A model generated the notes under the pieces. The model was not told the origin of the DNA. It did no database searches and saw only the letters and a list, made by a program, of their open reading frames with translations. From Acetofilamentum sp. (GTDB lineage Bacteria > Bacteroidota > Bacteroidia > Bacteroidales > JAADGE01), in assembly GCA_020720705.1 (NCBI GenBank), contig DYOJ01000133.1, positions 1 to 6,529 of the forward strand: 6,529 bases of DNA, in the 5' to 3' direction. The position numbers were made by a program, and so were the translations under genes. Every line of letters starts with the position of its first letter. Positions within the stretch are counted from its first letter, which is position 1. This document shows positions 1 to 6,529 of the stretch, one piece after another.

Positions 1-3
1 AAT

Positions 4-24
4 AAGCGTCCACGCTTTTCTTTT
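4..24 (+). terminator. Possible intrinsic terminator at left edge
   Basis: AAGCGT-CC-ACGCTT (4-17) is a perfect six-base inverted repeat, better drawn as a five-base AAGCG/CGCTT stem with a four-base loop. It runs directly into TTTTCTTTT on the plus strand. Stem plus T-rich tail fits a short Rho-independent terminator for a plus-strand gene ending left of the window; a TAA occurs at 3-5, but its frame cannot be judged. The stem is short, and the opposite strand has only a weak T-run. It is not needed for the minus-strand gene that ends at 211. Confidence 0.35.
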
Positions 25-210
25 GCCGGCATAACTTCGTAAAGTAGAATTAAATTAGATTTAAAACAGGAGATAACAGACATTAGACTAATATCTAACG
101 GAGAATTTAGGTTTCATTATGTAAGTTTATTTGTCTGAATATCAGAATTTTAGCGCAGTCGTGTTGCTATCTTTATTCAATACGAAAGTATTATTAACGA
201 AAGGCTGCGG
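25..210. other. Non-coding stretch left of sixA
   Basis: I see no convincing gene in either direction. Two small inverted repeats are present: TTAGA/TCTAA around a six-base loop (83-98), and AATAC-GAAA-GTATT (179-192), which lies just past the sixA stop. The second could form a five-base stem in the 3' end of the sixA message, but no T-run follows it on the minus strand, so it is not a canonical terminator. A TTG-started plus-strand frame beginning at 131 runs into the antisense of sixA and is not credible. Confidence 0.4.
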
Positions 211-696
211 TTACATCAAGTCTGATGGTTTAAAGAAATGTTCCAACGAACATGAATTTCTTTCAATATTTTTCCAAGTACCTGATTTTAAGTTCAACAC
301 AGCCACAGAAGCTGTTGTCATATCTGAGTAAACCCCGCAAAAATAGGCAACCAAGTCTGACCATGTAGGATTATGTCCGACAAGTAAAACGCGCTGATAT
401 TCATCCGGTATATTTTTGACAATATCAACTATCGAATCTTGAGACCCAAAATAGAATGATTCAAGCAGAGAGAATCCATTGCTAAAACCGCTTGATTTAC
501 AGAACATTTCGGCTGTTGTTTTAGCTCGAACCGCCGGCGAAGAATAAACTGCATCGGGCAGTAAATTTTGGTTTCGGATAAATTCTCCCATAAACGGTGC
601 TGCTTTTATGCCTCGCTCATTGAGCGGGCGTGCAATATCCGAAGTCCCGACCGCCCAATCAGATTTGGCATGTCGCATCAATAATAATTGTTTCAT
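211..696 (-). CDS. sixA: SixA-family phosphohistidine phosphatase
   Basis: A 161-residue single-domain enzyme of the histidine phosphatase (phosphoglycerate-mutase-like) superfamily, about the length of E. coli SixA. Visible active-site elements are the N-terminal Arg8-His9 motif in MRHAKSDW, where His9 would be the phospho-acceptor; Arg57 in YSSPAVRAKTTAE; and the second histidine, His108, in VGHNP. The family removes phosphate from phosphohistidine, classically on the HPt domain of ArcB and on nitrogen-PTS proteins in E. coli. There is no signal peptide, so it should be cytoplasmic. The ATG at 696 puts the RHG motif at the usual distance from the N-terminus; no Shine-Dalgarno sequence precedes it. 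The gene is on the same strand as the kinase/regulator pair, 289 bp downstream, with repeats between, so co-transcription is uncertain. No -7 TAnnTTTG box was found directly upstream. The family call is firm; the substrate is unknown. Confidence 0.9.
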   Translation of the reverse strand: MKQLLLMRHAKSDWAVGTSDIARPLNERGIKAAPFMGEFIRNQNLLPDAVYSSPAVRAKTTAEMFCKSSGFSNGFSLLESFYFGSQDSIVDIVKNIPDEYQRVLLVGHNPTWSDLVAYFCGVYSDMTTASVAVLNLKSGTWKNIERNSCSLEHFFKPSDLM

Positions 697-733
697 AAGT
701 GAAAAAAGTTTCTGAATTATAATAACCGGAGAA

Positions 734-761
734 AATGAGTAATGAGTAGTGGGTAATGAGT
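734..761. repeat. Four tandem AATGAGT heptamers
   Basis: Four contiguous seven-base units occur in the gap between sixA and the kinase gene: AATGAGT (734-740), AATGAGT (741-747), the variant AGTGGGT (748-754), and AATGAGT (755-761). The array begins 38 bp upstream of the sixA start codon, so it would lie in or near the sixA leader. No protein reading is supported. Short GAGTAATG-type runs of this sort occur between genes in various bacteria, as I recall; I know of no established function. Confidence 0.8.
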
Positions 762-820
762 TTATGTTTATAAAATTATCGAATTTACATCTTAACTTAT
801 ATTAATCATAAAAAACGAAA

Positions 821-944
821 ATACTTTGAATATCATTGTGTTCCTTTGTGCTTAAACTTTGCGTAGCTTTGTGAAACTATTTTTTCGTAACACAAAGTAT
901 CACAAAGTTTTACACAAAGTTTTACACAAAGTATCACGAAGTAT
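821..944. repeat. Inverted array of CACAAAG units, 5 + 5
   Basis: The right arm (891-944) is five abutting units read on the plus strand: CACAAAGTAT, CACAAAGTTTTA twice, CACAAAGTAT and CACGAAGTAT, with lengths 10-12-12-10-10. The left arm (873-821, read on the minus strand) is five more degenerate units: CACAAAGCTA, CGCAAAGTTTAAG, CACAAAGGAA, CACAATGATA and TTCAAAGTAT, with lengths 10-13-10-10-10. A 17-base centre (874-890) separates the arms. The innermost CTTTGTG (867-873) and CACAAAG (891-897) can pair exactly, and longer imperfect pairing of the roughly 53-base arms is possible. It sits 3' of the kinase gene and 5' of sixA, so it could act as a 3' structure, a boundary or a protein-binding array. 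Similar ctttgtg/ctttgcg strings occur between genes in other Bacteroidota, as I recall. The structure is seen directly; its role is not known. Confidence 0.85.
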
Positions 945-985
945 ATGAATAATTCAGGATAACATATTTTCAGTTTATTATCTGT

Positions 986-3900
986 TTATTTTTTTTGAAA
1001 CAAAGGTATGGTAAAATAAAAAACGGAACCGGAGCCGACAATGCTTTCAACCCATATTCTTCCGCCGTGCATTTCCACCAGACGTTTACTTATGGCTAAG
1101 CCAAGTCCGGTACCGCGATGCAGACGAGCTTGAATGTTGTCCAACTTACGGAATCGTTCAAAAATTTCATTAATATGCTCTTCCGGTATCCCGATACCTG
1201 TATCCTGAACAAAAAAAGTAACCATTTTTTCGGCAGGTTCCGGCGGGAAATAACCTATTTTCACATAACCTTCATCGGTAAATTTGAGAGCATTGCTTAT
1301 TAAATTGATTAAAATTTGTTTGAAACGTAATTTATCGGCAAAAATTGCGAAGTCATCCGACGGAACATCAGCGATGAGCCGAACACCGGTTTTATCGAAA
1401 TTTGATTTTGTGGTTTGAAAACTTGCCTGCAAATTTTGCAACACCGCGTTGAGCTTAAACGGTTCTGGTTCGGCTGTCAATTGGTCTGCTTCAATTTTTG
1501 CAATATCAATAATGTCGGAAATGAGTTGCAGGAGGGTTTCGCCGCCAAAATTTATCATTTGAGCATACTCGCTTCGTTGTTGTTCGGTGAGGTCGGGCAT
1601 TTGCAAAAGTTGTGCATATCCGAGAACGGCATTCAGCGGTGTGCGTATTTCATGCGACATATTTGCAAGGAAAGCTGATTTTAATCGGTCGGAAGTTTCG
1701 GCTTTTTCTTTTGCACGTTTTAAATCGGCAGTTCGTTCTTCCACCTCGGATTCGAGTAATTGGCGGTGTCGTTTTAGCTCACGTTCCATATTTTTTTGAG
1801 CCGTAATATCGGTAATAATTGATATTTGAGCATTTTCGCTAAATTTTGAGGATGAAATTCGACAATGGATACTTTTAGCGAGATTATTTTGGAATCGTAA
1901 CTCTGTGATACTATTTTGTTTAGAAAAAATTAAGCTGCAATGCTGTTCAAATTTTTTGAAATCTACAGGGTGTATTACTTTTTTGATGTTCAAGTTTTGA
2001 AGTTCAAATTTAGAATAGCCGGTCATTTCCCGAAACGCCTGATTTGTCCTAAGAAAATCTCCGGTTCGGGTAACAACAACGATGCCGTCATTTGCCTCAC
2101 GAATAACAGAATCAGAAAAATTCATCTCAGCTTCCAATGCTTCCGTCGCACGAACAATTTCGGCAGTGCGTTGCGCGACTTCTCGCTCAAGCAAAACTTT
2201 ATCTCGATGCAAGGCTCGATTTTTATTTTTTGTATATAAATAAATTCCGACTATCAATAATAAAACGACTGCAACATAAAACACATTTGTTCTCCAAAAA
2301 GGAGGTTTAATACTGATTGTAAGTATTTTAGGCTCTACAGTCCAGATACCGTGCTCGTCAGCAACGTGTAATACAAATGTGTATTCGCCGGGCGGCAGGT
2401 TTGTGTAAACTGCAGTTTGATTTCCGTAATTAGCGTAATACCAATCGGTATCAAAACCTTCGAGCATGTATTTGTATTTCAGTTTTTCTGCATTATCATA
2501 GTCAATACCGGCAAATTCTATCGAAAAAGTATTGTTTCGATGAGACAATACAATAGAATCTGTCAATTTGATGTCTTTTGTCAGAATTGTATCGCCGGCA
2601 TAAATTCCAAAGGGTACGACTGCTTCGTTCCGGATTTTAAATTTTGAAAGTCGCAGTGGTACAGGCACATGCTTAACAGACAAGCTGTCATCTTTGATAA
2701 AATTGATGCCACTGACTCCGCCAAAAAGCAGTTCTCCGTTTGGAAAAGAAAGCCACGCACCTGAATTAAACTCGGTATCCTGCAAGCCGTCATTGATTGA
2801 AAAACGAGATAATCGGTTTTCAATTTCATCAAAAAGCCATAAGCCGTCATTTGAACTCATCCATAAATGACCGGGCACTTTAGAGTTAATTGCAGAAAAA
2901 GTTGCGATACTCGGTAAATCCAATCCGGTTAAACGACTGAGTTTTTCAGTTTTAGGATTATAGGAACATATACCGTGATAATAAGTTGATACCCAAATAG
3001 ATGTATCGTTTACCCAACGTAAATGAAAAACAGCGGTCAGCGGTATAGTGTCCAAAGTTATCGGTTTAACAGTGTAAGTGTCAAGGTTTAACAATTGTAA
3101 ACCGACATAGTATCCGCCGACTAATAATTTTGAATCCGACACCGGATAATACGCATGAATGCGTTGCGACCGATGCACGTTTAATTTTTTTTGTATCAGT
3201 GAATCAGTCCGGATATTATATCTTACAAAATTGTCTCCTGCGTAAAAAAACAGCTCATCAACGGAATGATTGTAAATTTTAAAAACAGGTTTGCTCTCTA
3301 ATAGTTCGTTTAGCTTGGTATGTTCTGTAAATGTTTTCTTATTCTTATCAAACACATAAATTCCTGAAACATAGGTACTGAAAATAATTCGGTCGCCAAT
3401 ATCGTGGATTGAAATAACAGCATATTTAAGTTCACTTCTTGAGAACGGCGAAAAAGTTTCGTACCGCTTTGTTCGAGTATCATACCGAACAATATCGGAG
3501 TTAGCCCCAAACCAGACGATACCCGGCGTGTAGGCATCACGACACATTGAATAAATGCTTAATTCTTCGCCTCTGTTATTTTTGATGTATTCGGGAGAGA
3601 ATAATCTGTTTCGTTCTCCGAATTTTACAACACCGTGCCGAAGTGTGCCAACCCATAATGTGTGTTCGTTGTCGTAGAATGATGATACTATCAATTTGTC
3701 TTTAAGTGTGTTAAATTCCGGTAGTATGCTAAATTTTTTGTTTTTTACATCAAAATTACAAGCTCCGAATCCTTGGCTGCCGATAAATACACCGGTATCA
3801 TTTTTTAGGGACAAAGTTCGTACGGACAAAAACTCGGACTTAGACAATCCTTCCGGATAAGCATAATTTTCGAACGTATATCCGTTTTTGCTCGGAATCA

Positions 3901-4624
3901 TGAGGCTGATGCCGTTTTCGTGTCCGGCAAGCATTTTTCCGTCCGGATATCGAATTAAGGCATAAAAAACTGTTCCGTTCAGCGATGTTCCATGCGGAGC
4001 AGATAATTCTGATATTGGTTTTATTGATTTTGTTTTTGTTTGATATAAAAACAAGCCACCGTCAGTTGCAAGCCAGAGAGAATCGTTTGTTAACTTAAGT
4101 TGATAGATATTTTTTGCTCCCTGTAACGGGGTAAAACTGTATTCGGATGTTTTTATATTGTATTGTATCAGCCCGTTATCGGTTCCGCAAAACAAATTTT
4201 CTTTAAAATCAGAACATAATGAATAAGTGAGCTTACCCTCCGGAGTTTTGCCGCACAATTCTGAAAGTGAACTGAATTGTTGAGTTTTTAAATCAAGCCG
4301 GAACACGCCTTCTAAGGTGCCCAGCCAAAGCATACCGGCAGGAAATTCGAGCATGGAATAAACAGCATCACTTTTGAAAGCGTGAAGTTGTTTCACGTCT
4401 CGTTTATAAACTTCAAAGCTGTTAGAATTGTATCTGTTTAACCCTTCGAGCGTTCCAAACCACATCTCGCCGTAACTGTCTTTGAAAATAGATAAAACAC
4501 GGTTGTGAGAAAGTCCGGATTCCGAATTAAGATACGACACACGTATTTCCTTACCTTGCGCCGATATTTTGAGTGCAAGGATGAGCGAGAAAAAAATAAG
4601 CAATATTTGCAGTTTCAATTTCAT
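986..4624 (-). CDS. Double-propeller sensor histidine kinase with PAS
   Basis: A 1212-residue membrane sensor kinase. In order: signal peptide (1-22, likely cleavage SA|QG); about 14 two-component-regulator propeller repeats (42-648), of which the clearest are VLSIFKDSYGEMWFGTLEGL at 43-62 and the closing FGGVSGI repeat near 634-640; a Y_Y_Y domain (about 694-775, with LEGFDTDW at 721-728); one membrane helix (781-797); a signalling helix (about 805-833); a PAS domain (about 835-943); a second signalling helix (about 945-980); HisKA with His991 in MSHEIRT; and HATPase_c with N-box Asn1111, DTGIGIP at 1141-1147 and GTGLGL at 1171-1176. All catalytic motifs look intact. The propellers and Y_Y_Y domain should be periplasmic and the kinase cytoplasmic. 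The sensor half matches Bacteroidota HTCS proteins, but the protein stops after the ATPase domain, with no receiver or AraC-type HTH. The start overlaps the upstream regulator's stop, making that regulator the probable partner. The ligand cannot be read; glycans are the usual guess for HTCS, but no utilisation genes are nearby. Confidence 0.93.
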   Translation of the reverse strand: MKLKLQILLIFFSLILALKISAQGKEIRVSYLNSESGLSHNRVLSIFKDSYGEMWFGTLEGLNRYNSNSFEVYKRDVKQLHAFKSDAVYSMLEFPAGMLWLGTLEGVFRLDLKTQQFSSLSELCGKTPEGKLTYSLCSDFKENLFCGTDNGLIQYNIKTSEYSFTPLQGAKNIYQLKLTNDSLWLATDGGLFLYQTKTKSIKPISELSAPHGTSLNGTVFYALIRYPDGKMLAGHENGISLMIPSKNGYTFENYAYPEGLSKSEFLSVRTLSLKNDTGVFIGSQGFGACNFDVKNKKFSILPEFNTLKDKLIVSSFYDNEHTLWVGTLRHGVVKFGERNRLFSPEYIKNNRGEELSIYSMCRDAYTPGIVWFGANSDIVRYDTRTKRYETFSPFSRSELKYAVISIHDIGDRIIFSTYVSGIYVFDKNKKTFTEHTKLNELLESKPVFKIYNHSVDELFFYAGDNFVRYNIRTDSLIQKKLNVHRSQRIHAYYPVSDSKLLVGGYYVGLQLLNLDTYTVKPITLDTIPLTAVFHLRWVNDTSIWVSTYYHGICSYNPKTEKLSRLTGLDLPSIATFSAINSKVPGHLWMSSNDGLWLFDEIENRLSRFSINDGLQDTEFNSGAWLSFPNGELLFGGVSGINFIKDDSLSVKHVPVPLRLSKFKIRNEAVVPFGIYAGDTILTKDIKLTDSIVLSHRNNTFSIEFAGIDYDNAEKLKYKYMLEGFDTDWYYANYGNQTAVYTNLPPGEYTFVLHVADEHGIWTVEPKILTISIKPPFWRTNVFYVAVVLLLIVGIYLYTKNKNRALHRDKVLLEREVAQRTAEIVRATEALEAEMNFSDSVIREANDGIVVVTRTGDFLRTNQAFREMTGYSKFELQNLNIKKVIHPVDFKKFEQHCSLIFSKQNSITELRFQNNLAKSIHCRISSSKFSENAQISIITDITAQKNMERELKRHRQLLESEVEERTADLKRAKEKAETSDRLKSAFLANMSHEIRTPLNAVLGYAQLLQMPDLTEQQRSEYAQMINFGGETLLQLISDIIDIAKIEADQLTAEPEPFKLNAVLQNLQASFQTTKSNFDKTGVRLIADVPSDDFAIFADKLRFKQILINLISNALKFTDEGYVKIGYFPPEPAEKMVTFFVQDTGIGIPEEHINEIFERFRKLDNIQARLHRGTGLGLAISKRLVEMHGGRIWVESIVGSGSVFYFTIPLFQKK

Positions 4625-4626
4625 CA
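4622..4626 (-). promoter_or_regulatory. TGATG stop/start overlap coupling regulator and kinase
   Basis: On the minus strand the regulator's TGA (4626-4624) shares one base with the kinase's ATG (4624-4622). There is no Shine-Dalgarno sequence before this ATG, so terminating ribosomes probably re-initiate here. The two proteins would then be made from one message and their levels tied together. A signal peptide begins exactly at this Met, which supports the start choice. Confidence 0.85.
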
Positions 4627-6291
4627 GAAAAAATCTATATTTCCGTAATCATCTTCAATTCTGACACCTATGACGAGGATGTCGTCCAATTGACGGGCTT
4701 TGCCTCTCCAATTTTCAAATTCCTGCATAAGCATTTCCTTTTGCACATTCATCGGAAAATCGGCAATTGAGAGCAATGTTTCTTTAAATCGAACAAGTTT
4801 GTATTTTTCAGTGGTTTCGCCGTTGAATTGGTCAATGTATCCGTCTGAAAATAAATAAAGTATGTCGTTTGTTTGCAAATCAATGCAATGGTTTGTGAAC
4901 GAATGTTCCTTAATATACAAACCGACCGGCATTCTGTCCGGCTTAAAGGTTAATAAATTTTGTTTGCCGTCGCTATCCTTTCTGATAATGAGTAAGGGGC
5001 TGTTTGCTCCGGCATATTGAGCCTTTTTATGTTCTAAATCAATGATACACAATGACATATCCATGCCATCGGCATTTGCGTCTCGCAAGGTTTCCTGATG
5101 TAAAGATGTTTTGACACGTTTACGCAGTTCGTCTAACACTTCGCCGGCTGCAGGTTCTTTGTCCAAGCGCACAATCTCGTTGAGCAGTGCAACGCCGAGC
5201 ATGCTCATAAATGCGCCCGGCACGCCGTGTCCGGTGCAATCGGCAGCCGTAACTGCGACAAATTTATTCACTTGTTTAATCCAATAGAAATCTCCGCTGA
5301 CAATATCACGAGGTAAGTAGAGAATGAAATTATCCGGAATAAATTGTTTCAAATAAACATTGCTCGGAAGAACAGCTTGTTGTATAAATTGCGCGTAGCG
5401 AATGCTTGAAGTCAGGTTTTTGTTAATTTTTTCAAGTTTATCTTTTTGTTCGAGGAGTTCTTCTTTGGTGGTAATATTTCTAAAAATACCTTCAATTGCT
5501 ATCAGATTTCCGTATTTATCAAAGTTGCCTTTATTTGCCTGAATTATCCAACGTTCGTTGCCGTCGGGGTCAATAATTTTGTATTTCAGTGTGGGAGCAA
5601 CGCCCCAAGATGTTTCCAGATTAGTTTCAAAATAGGTTCTGAAATCGGGATGAATAATTTTTCGGAGGAAATTATTTTCACGATAAAAATTATTTTTCGA
5701 GTATCCGAAAACTATTTTTGCTGCCGGGCTGATGTATTCAAAATTCCCTTCGGGATATGTAATCCTGAAAACTGCGTCGTTTAAGCCGGTTATCAACCCG
5801 CTGTATTTACGTTCGTTTTCGATTAAATCGCGTTGAGCACGTTTTTTTGAATTAAGTAAATCGTGTAATTTGATGTTTTGGCGGCGAATATAGTCGCGAG
5901 CGGCTTTGAGTTCCAGATGTGTTTGAACACGTGCAAGCAATTCGGCAGTTCGGAATGGTTTTGTGATATAGTCCACTGCTCCGAGTTCAAAACCCTTGAC
6001 AATGTCATCGGTTTGGTCTTTTCCGGTGATAAAAATAATGGGGATATCTTGAGTCGTAATATTTTTTTTTATTTGACGACAGGCTTCAAAACCATCGGAT
6101 ACGGGCATAATAATATCCAACAAAATTAAATCCGGAATATTCGCAATCGCCATATTTACAGCAACTTCACCGTTCTCGGCTTTAATTATTTTATAGCCGT
6201 GTCCGGTAAGCAAATCCTCTAATATCATCAGGTTTGCCTGAATATCGTCTGAAATTAATATTGTAAAGTCGGTGTTTGCCATAAAAGTCAT
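4624..6291 (-). CDS. Response regulator: receiver-PAS-PP2C (SpoIIE) phosphatase
   Basis: A 555-residue cytoplasmic protein with three modules. The receiver (about 8-125) has the acidic pair Asp15-Asp16, phospho-acceptor Asp59 in LLDIIMP, Thr89 in FITG, and Lys111 in TKPF. A coiled segment (130-162) leads to a PAS domain (about 163-275) ending in a PAC-like GIFRNITTKEE. A second helical linker (276-305) joins a SpoIIE/RsbU-type PP2C domain (about 308-545). Its probable metal ligands are Asp334 in SGDFYW, Asp351 in DCTGHG, Asp411 in DGMD, Asp483 in FSDGYID and Asp536/537 in DDILVIGV, so it looks active. The family dephosphorylates Ser/Thr phosphoproteins, often STAS anti-sigma antagonists in partner switching. 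Phosphorylation of Asp59 by the coupled kinase is the expected switch. No STAS, anti-sigma or sigma gene is in the window, so the target is unknown. No Shine-Dalgarno sequence precedes the ATG at 6291; Met4 (6282) is an equally plausible start. Confidence 0.93.
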   Translation of the reverse strand: MTFMANTDFTILISDDIQANLMILEDLLTGHGYKIIKAENGEVAVNMAIANIPDLILLDIIMPVSDGFEACRQIKKNITTQDIPIIFITGKDQTDDIVKGFELGAVDYITKPFRTAELLARVQTHLELKAARDYIRRQNIKLHDLLNSKKRAQRDLIENERKYSGLITGLNDAVFRITYPEGNFEYISPAAKIVFGYSKNNFYRENNFLRKIIHPDFRTYFETNLETSWGVAPTLKYKIIDPDGNERWIIQANKGNFDKYGNLIAIEGIFRNITTKEELLEQKDKLEKINKNLTSSIRYAQFIQQAVLPSNVYLKQFIPDNFILYLPRDIVSGDFYWIKQVNKFVAVTAADCTGHGVPGAFMSMLGVALLNEIVRLDKEPAAGEVLDELRKRVKTSLHQETLRDANADGMDMSLCIIDLEHKKAQYAGANSPLLIIRKDSDGKQNLLTFKPDRMPVGLYIKEHSFTNHCIDLQTNDILYLFSDGYIDQFNGETTEKYKLVRFKETLLSIADFPMNVQKEMLMQEFENWRGKARQLDDILVIGVRIEDDYGNIDFF

Positions 6292-6320
6292 TTAACAAAA
6301 TACAATAACAAGTATTAAGC

Positions 6321-6328
6321 CAAAAATA
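6321..6328 (-). promoter_or_regulatory. Alternative -7 box nearer the regulator
   Basis: TATTTTTG on the minus strand also matches TAnnTTTG. It lies 29 bp from the ATG at 6291 and would give a very short leader. No -33 TTTG is visible at the proper distance, and the surrounding A/T richness makes chance matches likely. It ranks below the TATCTTTG site at 6387-6394. Confidence 0.2.
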
Positions 6329-6386
6329 TGAATAATAATTTTATCCGCACCGACTTTTGTAGTTTTTATGAATCATTTGTATCGTG

Positions 6387-6394
6387 CAAAGATA
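6387..6394 (-). promoter_or_regulatory. Candidate Bacteroidota -7 box upstream of the regulator
   Basis: Read on the minus strand this is TATCTTTG followed by CAC, an exact match to the phylum's TAnnTTTG -7 element. It lies about 95 bp upstream of the regulator's ATG, giving a leader of roughly 80-90 bases. I found no convincing TTTG -33 element 19-21 bases further upstream, which lowers confidence. It is the best promoter candidate for the regulator-kinase operon. Confidence 0.45.
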
Positions 6395-6529
6395 TTGTTG
6401 GCAATTCAGAACGCAGTATTTCACATAATTCATTATCGTTCAAACACTTAACAAACATGTTGTATTGAAAAAATTAGTGAAAACCGGATACAGAAAACTG
6501 CCGTGAAAATTAAATTTAGAAAGAAAAAT
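6395..6529. other. Non-coding right edge
   Basis: This A/T-rich stretch lies upstream of the regulator operon and has no supportable gene on either strand. The only local symmetry I noted is the eight-base palindrome AACATGTT (6454-6461), which is short enough to be chance. The last bases are purine-rich (AGAAAGAAAAAT) and could lead into a divergent plus-strand gene outside the window, but nothing inside it proves that. Confidence 0.35.

Noticed and set aside
131..331. Plus-strand frame of 66 codons starting at TTG
   Set aside because: More than half of it is antisense to the clear sixA gene, it begins with a rare start codon, lacks a ribosome site, and shows no recognisable domain.
821..944. 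CRISPR array
   Set aside because: Units are only 10-13 bases, abut without spacers, and reverse orientation at the centre; there are no 20-40 base unique spacers and no cas genes.
891..944. Run of promoter -7 boxes for sixA
   Set aside because: On the minus strand the units read TACTTTG, with one base between TA and TTTG, or have longer gaps; the consensus needs two bases, so these are not good TAnnTTTG matches.
1118..2239. Several plus-strand frames of 61-99 codons
   Set aside because: All lie antisense to the kinase domains (HATPase, HisKA, PAS), whose minus-strand motifs are unmistakable; they are shadows of that coding sequence.
2581..2850. Minus-strand frame of 89 codons inside the kinase gene
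   Set aside because: It is an alternate frame over the last propeller blades, where the main frame encodes recognisable repeat motifs; no independent start signal.
986..4624. Frameshift that removed a receiver and AraC-type HTH from the kinase
   Set aside because: The sequence after the stop (985 down to 697) is repeat-rich and A/T-rich, and I see no receiver or HTH remnants in it, so the protein appears to end naturally after the ATPase domain.
5446..6129. Plus-strand frames of 112 and 83 codons and a minus-strand frame of 61 codons
   Set aside because: They overlap the receiver and PAS domains of the response regulator in other frames and are Cys/Phe-rich products of antisense or shifted reading.

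Overview
The window is AT-rich and looks like the chromosome of a Bacteroidota (Bacteroidetes) bacterium. The evidence is a periplasmic two-component-regulator propeller sensor of the kind typical of that phylum, a receiver-PAS-SpoIIE phosphatase with family wording common there (IVSGDFYW, DCTGHGVPGAFMSMLG), starts without Shine-Dalgarno sequences, and a TATCTTTG element matching the phylum's TAnnTTTG -7 promoter box. I cannot name genus or species.

All three genes lie on the minus strand, so transcription reads from high to low coordinates. Positions 6292-6529 are a leader with a candidate promoter. A response regulator (6291-4624; receiver, PAS, PP2C/SpoIIE phosphatase) overlaps by one base (TGATG) with a very large sensor histidine kinase (4624-986; signal peptide, 14 propeller blades, Y_Y_Y domain, one membrane span, PAS, HisKA, HATPase). 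A 289-bp gap (697-985) carries two repeat structures: an inverted array of short CACAAAG-type units and a small AATGAGT tandem repeat. A SixA-type phosphohistidine phosphatase follows (696-211). Positions 1-210 show no gene; a short hairpin plus T-run at the left edge may be the terminator of a plus-strand gene outside the window.

The likely logic is that a periplasmic ligand, probably sensed through the double propeller and Y_Y_Y domain, controls autophosphorylation at His991. The phosphate then passes to Asp59 of the coupled regulator, which switches a serine/threonine phosphatase. The expected target would be a phosphorylated STAS-type anti-sigma antagonist or another phosphoprotein, but none is encoded here. 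SixA could drain phosphohistidine from this or another relay; that link rests on adjacency alone. The sensor half resembles the hybrid two-component systems (HTCS) of polysaccharide utilisation, but the receiver and AraC-type DNA-binding ends are missing, and the output is a separate phosphatase protein. I regard this as an uncommon combination of known parts rather than a clearly new system.
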